Shown here: positions 58,677 to 64,000 of the stretch, piece by piece | Position numbering within the stretch: the first letter of the stretch is position 1 | How the letters are laid out: every line of letters starts with the position of its first letter | NCBI GenBank assembly: GCA_943787985.1 | Contig: CALSOO010000004.1 | Coordinates: forward strand, 1,463,081-1,527,080 | Direction of reading: 5' to 3' | Source: an uncultured Paracoccaceae bacterium | Lineage (GTDB): Bacteria; Pseudomonadota; Alphaproteobacteria; Rhodobacterales; Rhodobacteraceae | DNA: 64,000 nt | Position numbers and translations under genes: made by a program | The notes under the pieces: generated by a model | Databases searched by the model: none | What the model was told of the DNA's origin: nothing | What the model saw: only the letters and a program-made list of their open reading frames with translations

Positions 58677-58724
58677 CCGTTGCCCGGCAGGCGATTTGGC
58701 AAAGCCAAATCTGCCGAGAGGGGG
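58677..58724. repeat. Palindromic element 3, inside istA
   Basis: On the minus strand: CCCCTCTCGGCAG, core ATTTGGC-TTT-GCCAAAT, CGCCTGCCGGGCAACGG. Splits YPAANTEAW from DGHVHAFAFFG. Confidence 0.75.
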
Positions 58725-58860
58725 CCAAGCCTCGGTGTTTGCGGCGGGATACGCTCGGACATAACACCCATCGCTATGCGGCAGATCCAACGCGAAGAAA
58801 TAGGCCTTTTGCTCTACGCCACCAATGACGACCAGAGCTTCGCCAAAATCCGCCTGTGCC

Positions 58861-58901
58861 ATCTCGGCAGCATGCTTCGCATGCGCCTGTCTGGTATCAC
58901 A
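58861..58901. repeat. Palindromic element 4, inside istA
   Basis: ATCTCGGCA, core GCATGC-TTC-GCATGC (6-bp stem), GCCTGTCTGG. Splits FVPLSHPPGH from AQADFGEAL. Confidence 0.75.
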
Positions 58902-59007
58902 TGTCCCGGTGGATGGCTCAAAGGCACAAACATCTCACGTGAGCCACGCTTCTTGCTGCGCACATAATCTTTGACGATGGTGTAGCCGCCGTCGAACCCG
59001 CATTCAT

Positions 59008-59046
59008 CCGTTGCACGGCAGTCGAAACGAAGTTTCGATGAGAGGG
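59008..59046. repeat. Palindromic element 5, inside istA
   Basis: On the minus strand: CCCCTCTCA, core TCGAAAC-TTC-GTTTCGA (7-bp stem), CTGCCGTGCAACGG. Splits AKRIFERLR from DECGFDGG of IstA. Confidence 0.75.
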
Positions 59047-59427
59047 GCGGAGCCGTTCAAAAATACGCTTGGCTGTGTGGCGTTGTTTGCGAGGGCGACC
59101 TTTGTCTTCAGACAGCCAATGTTCAATCTGATCCGTATACTCATCTAACTTTGGGCGCTTGATTGCCGCTGTCCGCCGATATCCAGGCGGCTCAGAATAC
59201 GTTAACATCTTCGAAACGCTATCTCGACTAATTCCAAAGTCCCGAGCAATCTGTCGCCCACTCAACCCATCCTGAAAATGGGCCTGCCGCACTTTTAAAT
59301 ACAATTCCACAGTGAAAATCCCCAAGCCCTCCCATCAAACGAAAGGGCTAAAGTGGCCGACTTTTAAGCCGCCCGCGACAACACAATGTCGCCGCTACTG
59401 TGGCCGAGTATTGCTCCGCCGATTACA

Positions 59428-59681
59428 CTGGAAAGCGCGAGTATGTGCAAATTTTGCGCCTATTGGAACGCTTTGAACAGAATGTGCTGCACGACGCAGT
59501 TAGGGACGCCCTGCAAATGGGAGCGATTAGCTTTGATGCGGTCAAGCATCTGGTATTATGTCGGGTGGAAAGGCGCGCGCCCAGGCTGGATCTGGATCTT
59601 TATCCGTTCCTGCCCAGAACCAACATCGCCACAACTTCTGCTGCAACTTACATGAGCCTGCTGGGCGGAGGTGCCACATGA
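59428..59681 (+). pseudogene. IstA C-terminal fragment (second copy)
   Basis: Encodes only the last 84 residues of IstA (GKREYVQILRLLERFEQNVL onward, ending YMSLLGGGAT). It is cut at the junction with the first IS21. Confidence 0.85.
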
Positions 59682-60477
59682 CAAATGCACCCGAACTGCT
59701 GCTTGCCCATCACCTCAAAACGCTCAGATTACCGACCTTCCTGCGCGAACATGACAAGCAGGCCCGCATCTGTGCTGCGGAAGGCGTGGACCATGTCCGC
59801 TATTTGGCGCGACTGACCGAGCTGGAACTGATCGACCGCGAACGTCGCATGGTTGAGCGAAGGATCAAGTCTGCGAAGTTCCCAGCGGTCAAAAGCCTCG
59901 ATAGCTTTGACGTCAAGGCAATCCCGTCTCTGAACAAAATGATGGTGCTCGAACTGGCGCGGTGTGATTGGCCACTCGGCGATGCAAGCATCGCCTGTTG
60001 GTAATAATCGAACGGCGTGAGAATGTCATTGCACTTGGCCCATCCGGCACAGGCAAAACCCATGTCGCACTCGGTCTTGGATTAATGGCGTGTCAAAAGG
60101 GCATGCCCGTCAGCTTCGTCACCGCGGCCTCTCTGGTGCATGAACTGATGGAGGCCCGAGATGAGAAGCGTTTGCTGAGATTGCAGCGGCAATTGGCCAA
60201 GGTAAAACTGCTGATCATTGATGAACTGGGATTTGTCCCACTCAGTAAAACTGGCTCTGAACTGCTGTTCGAGCTAATCTCGCAGCGTTACGAATGCGGC
60301 TCAACGCTCATCACTAGCAATCTACTGTTCGAAGAATGGACGGAAACCTTCGGCTCTGAACGCTTGACCGGCGCACTGCTGGACAGGCTCACTCACCACG
60401 TGAACATCCTCGAGATGAACGGCGAAAGCTACCGCCTCAATCAAAGTCGTTCACGCATGAAATCCAGCAAACAGTAA
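59678..60477 (+). pseudogene. IstB, second copy, same palindromic insertion
   Basis: Same two halves as the first copy: MTNAPELLLAHHLKTLRLPT in the first frame and GPSGTGKTHVALGLGLMACQ in the next, with the identical 35-bp element at 59972-60006. The lesion therefore predates the duplication. Confidence 0.88.
59972..60006. repeat. Palindromic element 1b, inside istB of the second copy
   Basis: Identical to element 1a in inverse orientation. Core GGCGATGCAAGCATCGCC. Confidence 0.75.
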
Positions 60478-60615
60478 TCCCAAAAGAATTGGCCTGGCGG
60501 CCAATGCGCCTTGGAACGTGCTTGCTATATGAGGGCCACACGATCAAAGGCGCGCGCACCTAAATGGCCTACTTTTGCTCCGCCCCAATGGAAGGTTTTT
60601 ACGCCGCCGTTGACA

Positions 60616-60729
60616 CTTGCGTCTTTTTTCGACTAACAAGGTTGCTCAGGACACCCTATTATAGCGCGGGTTTACGCATGGAACATATACCGAACACTAT
60701 CAACAACCGTCAAGCCCACTCATGCTATA
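60616..60729. other. Spacer between IS21 and the integrase gene
   Basis: About 110 bases, AT-richer than the surroundings. No gene or clear att core visible. Confidence 0.3.
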
Positions 60730-61918
60730 TCATGCGGTTGCCTGCAAAATACTGACTACACCTGCGGGTTGTTCACTCAGATAACTTGCCCATGCCTGCA
60801 TCATTGGCCGGCGCTTATCCAACAGGTCGCTCCGGTCATATGCCTGACGGGCACTGTTGCCGATGGTGTGGCTTAGGGCGCGTTCTGCGCTGTCAGCGTC
60901 GTATGAGGTTTGTTCAGCCACCCAAGTACGGAAAGTGGTGCGGAAACCATGTGCGTCGACCTCGTAGCTCAAGCTGCGGATCAGTTTCACAAAGGTGTTT
61001 TCCGAGATTGGCTTGCCGTGCTTTGATCCCGCGAACATCAAGTCGCTGCGATCTGACAGGCCGCGGGCCTCCATCAGAATTTGAAACGCTCGATCTGAAA
61101 GTGGCACTTGATGCGTTTGGCCGGTCTTCATTTCGTCGCCATTGATCGTCCAGACCTTGCTGTCTTCATCGACCTGGTCCCAGCGCGCCGTGCGCACCTC
61201 TTTGGGTCTGGATGCGCACAGGATCATAAATTCTATGGCCAGCTTTGTACGCGGATGCGCGTTCGATGCTTGAATTGCTGTGACACACTGTGCTGCGTCT
61301 GTGTAGGCCAAGGCTTTGCGGTGCGTGACTTTCTTGACCTGCTTGGGCAATCCCTCTGTGGCGGCTTCTACGGGGTTCTGGGTGCGATACCCTCGCGCCA
61401 TTGACCACTTCATCACAACTTCGATGCGCTGCTTCACACGACCCGCTGTTTCCGCCTTTTCCAACCAGATCGGGGACAGTGCGCTCAGATACATGGTGGC
61501 TTTCAATGTTGGACACCAGCAGATCACCCAGCGCAGGGAAGGCGTAGGTTTCAAGCGTGTTGATGAATTGTTGGGCGTGCTTGGGATTTGACCAGCCAGC
61601 CTTGCGGATTTCCAGCACTTTGTAACAGGCTTCACGGAAGGTCGGGACATTCTGATTGCGCCGACGTTCAGCGATGGGGTCTCCGCCCTCTTTGGCGACC
61701 CTACGGGCTTCCAATGCTGACCGCCGCGCCATTTCCAACGTGACGACGGGATAACCGCCCAAACCAATCTCACGACGCTTGCCTTGGATCGAAATTCTGG
61801 CGAACCACTGCTTTGCGCCGCTTTCTTGTGAGACGAGCTATAGACCGCCACCATCACCGATTTTGCCTGTACCTTTGAGATTTTGGACCTTCGCATCGGT
61901 CAGTTTGTGCAGCGCCAT
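60730..61918 (-). pseudogene. P4-type tyrosine integrase, frameshifted
   Basis: About 396 residues. The N-terminus MALHKLTDAKVQNLKGTGKI (start 61918) is the DUF4102 arm-binding domain. The catalytic domain has CASRPKEVRTARWDQVDEDS (Arg I), DAHGFRTTFRTWVAEQTSYD (His-x-x-Arg), ERALSHTIGNSARQAYDRSD (second His and the Tyr nucleophile). Two shifts, one near 61770-61840 and one near 61480-61500, interrupt it, and an in-frame stop appears near GGL. Such integrases mobilise genomic islands, often at tRNA genes. Whether the shifts are real or sequence error is open. Confidence 0.8.
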
Positions 61919-62075
61919 ATCTCTACCCCCCATTCTACCCCACTTTATACATGAGATAGTATGAGAGTGGTTGATAGTTAATGAGAGGGTGAAGTTGAAA
62001 AAAAGCCATGTAAACAAGGGATACATGAGCGGACTTGACGCTATATGAATGTGTTTGAAAAGTTGAAATGGCGGA

Positions 62076-62576
62076 GGGGCACTGCCAGATGGCGAAATAG
62101 GCCAGATCGAAGTCCGCGGACCAAACGTTTTCAAGGGCTACTGGGAAATGCCCGAAAAGACAGCTGTGGAACTGCGGGGCGACGGTTTCTTTATCACCGG
62201 TGACCTCGGCAAGATCGACACAGATGGCTATGTCCAAATCGTTGGCCGAAACAAAGATCTGATCATCTCGGGTGGTTATAATATATACCCTAAAGAGATC
62301 GAGCAGGTGCTTGACGCGCAACCTGGTGTGCTTGAAAGCGCCGTGATTGGCGTTCCACATCCTGATTTTGGCGAAACAGTTGTTGGCGTACTGACCCAAA
62401 AGTCAGATGAACCGATCGAAGCAAACGCGATCATGGATGCACTCAAAAACACACTCGCCCGGTTCAAACACCCTCGCACCCTTGTGGTGATCGACACATT
62501 GCCACGCAATACTATGGGCAAGGTACAAAAGAACATATTACGGGAACGGTACGCCACGATGTTCACTGATTGCTGA
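62076..62576 (+). pseudogene. 3-prime fragment of a malonyl-CoA synthetase-like (MatB) gene
   Basis: About 166 residues, the C-terminal end of an acyl-CoA synthetase: LPDGEIGQIEVRGPNVFKGY, FFITGDLGKIDTDGYVQIVG, KDLIISGGYNIYPKEIEQVL, and the catalytic Lys region LPRNTMGKVQKNILRERY. The ISGGYNIYPKEIE wording fits MatB. The 5-prime two thirds are absent, and the break at about 62076 lies 150 bases upstream of the integrase start, so island insertion probably cut the gene. Confidence 0.7.
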
Positions 62577-62794
62577 CAAAATACAGCACCAACAATCTTC
62601 AAAGGTGCCAACGTGCTTCATCACAAATGACCGCATCCCCTTTCGTCTGTCTACCACCCTTAACGACATGGTTATTCCGTTCCGGATGATCACGCAGCAC
62701 ATCATTGATCGACCATTTTCATGGCAAGGTCTGGACCTGTCACGGCGTTGTTCCGCTCCTTTGACTTGGTATTTTGCCACAAAGGAGAGACATC

Positions 62795-62848
62795 ATGGCA
62801 CAGAAACCAACCCCAGAATTTCGTGCTGATGCGGTGCGGATTGCACTG
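62795..62848 (+). pseudogene. IS3-family orfA fragment
   Basis: MAQKPTPEFRADAVRIAL, the N-terminus of an IS3-type OrfA, then interrupted by the end of an IS5 element. GGAGAG precedes the ATG. Confidence 0.6.
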
Positions 62849-63420
62849 GCTTTGTTGCACAAATCAGCATTATCTGGGATTCGCGTCATGAATCCAGCGT
62901 GATAGCTGGCGTTTATGAGCAGCTGGACACCTACGACGTACAAGACCCGGAACTGGGCAGAGTATAACCATTCCTTGAAGCAGCGCGGATCCCTTTCGAT
63001 CTGGTTTGATCCAGAGATGGTATGGGAGGCTGCGCCATCTGGGCGACGAGGACACCAGCAAGCCTATAGCGACGCTGCGATACAGGCTTGTCTGACGCTC
63101 AAAGTGTTGTTCGGCTTGCCCCTACGGCAGACGACCGGGTTTGTGGCCAGTTTGCTGAAGCTTGTCGGGCTGGACTGGTCTGTCCCGGACTACAGCACTC
63201 TGTGCCGGCGACAACGAACCCTGTCCGTCGCCATCCCCTACAAGGGCTCAGCAGGGCCACTGCACCTTCTGATCGATAGCACTGGCATCAAAGCTGAGGG
63301 TGAAGGCGAGTGGAGCGCGCGCAAGCACGGCGGCCCCAAGCGACGGCTCTGGCGCAAGATACATATCGGAATAGATGCGGAAACGCTTGAGATCCGTGCG
63401 ATCGAAGTCACCAGTAGCGT
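62848..63420 (+). mobile_element. IS5-family (IS903-like) element, 3-prime truncated
   Basis: Begins with GGCTTTGTTGCACAAATC, the terminal repeat common in this group, inside the IS3 orfA. The right end is missing where the IS66 region starts. Confidence 0.75.
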
Positions 63421-63454
63421 AAGCGTCCGGCGACGCTGCTCTGACGCCTCATAG
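62915..63454 (+). pseudogene. IS5-family transposase, C-terminally truncated
   Basis: 179 residues of a protein normally about 300 long: NWAEYNHSLKQRGSLSIWFD, QTTGFVASLLKLVGLDWSVP, and the first catalytic Asp in LHLLIDSTGIKAEGEGEW. After IRAIEVTSS the sequence turns random (VSVRRRCSDAS) at the junction with IS66. Confidence 0.8.
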
Positions 63455-63503
63455 AGTGTGTTGATAGTGTCCACCTACGATAGTGGACATCTTGAGGGCA
63501 GAT

Positions 63504-63892
63504 ATGGCGGGCAAGAAGGGTCAGAAGAAGCGGTTCTGGTCGGATGAGGAGAAGGTGTCGATCTGTGCGCAAACATGTGCGCCGGGGGTATCGGTAGCGC
63601 AGGTCGCGCGGCGGTACGCCATGAACACCAATCTGATCCACAAATGGCTACGTGATCCCAAGTTTGCGCCGGATCGTGGAGATCGTTGAAGATGCAGGTT
63701 GTTGAGACGCCGTGCTTTCTGCCAGTTGAGATTGTTGATCAGGCCCAAGCTAAAGATCCAGCCCCGGCGACTGACGCCAAACCCGCACATAGCGCCATCG
63801 AGATCGACATCGTGGGCGGTCATCAACTGCGGATTGTCGGCAGCTACGACCCGGAGGCTTTGGCTCGGCTCATCCGGGGTCTTTCTGCATGA
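63504..63892 (+). CDS. IS66-family TnpA (OrfA), frameshifted
   Basis: About 129 residues. The N-terminal HTH part is [40 protein letters not shown]; the second part, in another frame, is [20 protein letters not shown] and [20 protein letters not shown]. The frames join near 63685. It ends at 63892, overlapping tnpB by 4 bases, as usual in IS66. Confidence 0.75.
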
Positions 63893-64000
63893 TCCCCGTC
63901 CCGGCGAACACGCGTGTCTGGTTGGCTGCTGGCGTGACCGACATGCGGCGCGGGTTCACGACGCTCGCAGCCCAAGCGGAGCAAACACTGAAGCAAGATA
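63889..64000 (+). CDS. IS66-family TnpB (OrfB), partial at the window end
   Basis: [20 protein letters not shown] then [17 protein letters not shown], the conserved N-terminus of IS66 TnpB. The gene continues beyond base 64000. Confidence 0.88.
   Translation, partial: MIPVPANTRVWLAAGVTDMRRGFTTLAAQAEQTLKQD

Larger units (their letters stand above)
57656..59325 (-). pseudogene. istA: IS21 transposase IstA, disrupted by four palindromic insertions
   Basis: Removing four short insertions rebuilds one IstA of about 500 residues: HTH region DGLSGRQIARDFGISRDSVS, then catalytic DDE region pieces PPGHAQADFGEALVVIGG (first Asp), FFGAVPQSVLYDNDRCLVAK (second Asp) and GKGNDKGKVEGLVGYSRRNF (Glu), and the C-terminus DLDLYPFLPRTNIATTSAAT. 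Insertions lie at about 58185-58223, 58677-58724, 58861-58901 and 59008-59046. All change frame or add stops, so the transposase is dead. Confidence 0.85.
56722..59427 (-). mobile_element. IS21-family insertion sequence, complete length but inactivated
   Basis: 2706 bp, beginning TGTCAACGGCGG at the istB side and ending with the complement of TGTAATCGGCGGAGCAATAC at the istA side: related ends sharing TGT..AxCGGCGG, as in IS21. istA and istB overlap by 4 bases. Both genes are broken by small palindromic insertions. The last 1189 bp toward the istB end are duplicated in inverted orientation immediately to the right. Confidence 0.88.
59428..60615 (+). mobile_element. Partial second IS21 copy, inverted relative to the first
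   Basis: Starts exactly at the right end of the first copy with the istA 3-prime part and runs through istB to the terminal TTGACA. It is an inverted copy of 56722-57910, with one mismatch noticed (a Gly/Asp codon near 59566). The 5-prime 1.5 kb of this copy is missing. Confidence 0.88.

Overview
The window looks like the chromosome of an alphaproteobacterium of the Rhodobacteraceae (roseobacter group), carrying an accessory island. The pointers are a recA gene with the alphaproteobacterial SOS operator GTTC-N7-GTTC, a suf operon headed by a single-cysteine IscR with an Irr-type ICE palindrome upstream, a cobalamin-dependent class II ribonucleotide reductase, a trimethylamine-methyltransferase-like protein without pyrrolysine, and a RepA of the RPA type found on roseobacter plasmids. 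The genus cannot be fixed from the sequence alone.

Region 1 (1-12.8 kb): a TPM-type protein end, an outer-membrane barrel protein, an MttB-like methyltransferase, a divergent EF-hand / ECF-sigma pair, two convergent methyltransferases, an IS110/IS1111-type insertion sequence, a hypothetical gene, an intergenic array of hairpin repeats, and nrdJ. The nrdJ upstream region holds two candidate NrdR boxes, an inverted pair of perfect DnaA boxes and a perfect 32-bp palindrome before tRNA-Pro(TGG).

Region 2 (12.8-43.8 kb): housekeeping genes. These are DUF192, a double cold-shock protein, pdxH, fabI, a LysE exporter, gpt, an aminotransferase, ppiD-trpE, a P450 and an M48 protease. An iscR-iscS-sufB-...-sufC-sufD-...-sufS operon follows on the minus strand. 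After it come small hydrolases, a lipase with a secreted partner, a glutamine amidotransferase, an Lrp regulator, an SMR exporter, typA, alaS and recA. Many genes between 26 and 42 kb, plus a few earlier ones, are broken by single-base indels, often in homopolymers. Because alaS, sufB, sufC and fabI are among them, base-calling errors are more likely than gene death.

Region 3 (43.8-64 kb): accessory DNA. It holds relics of two-component genes, a truncated DUF2431 methyltransferase, and a plasmid-type replication module (repA, two 19-bp iterons, a DnaA box). An intact cassette follows: a maleate-isomerase/EutA-like enzyme, an M24 hydrolase, an M20 deacylase, a cystathionine-lyase-like PLP enzyme and a ProXWV-type betaine ABC transporter. 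It looks like uptake and breakdown of an undetermined compatible solute. Downstream are an IS21 element and a partial inverted second copy (1190-bp arms) whose genes are interrupted by a family of about 35-48 bp palindromic elements. A P4-type integrase next to a truncated matB-like gene and a nested IS3/IS5/IS66 scrapyard run to the window end.
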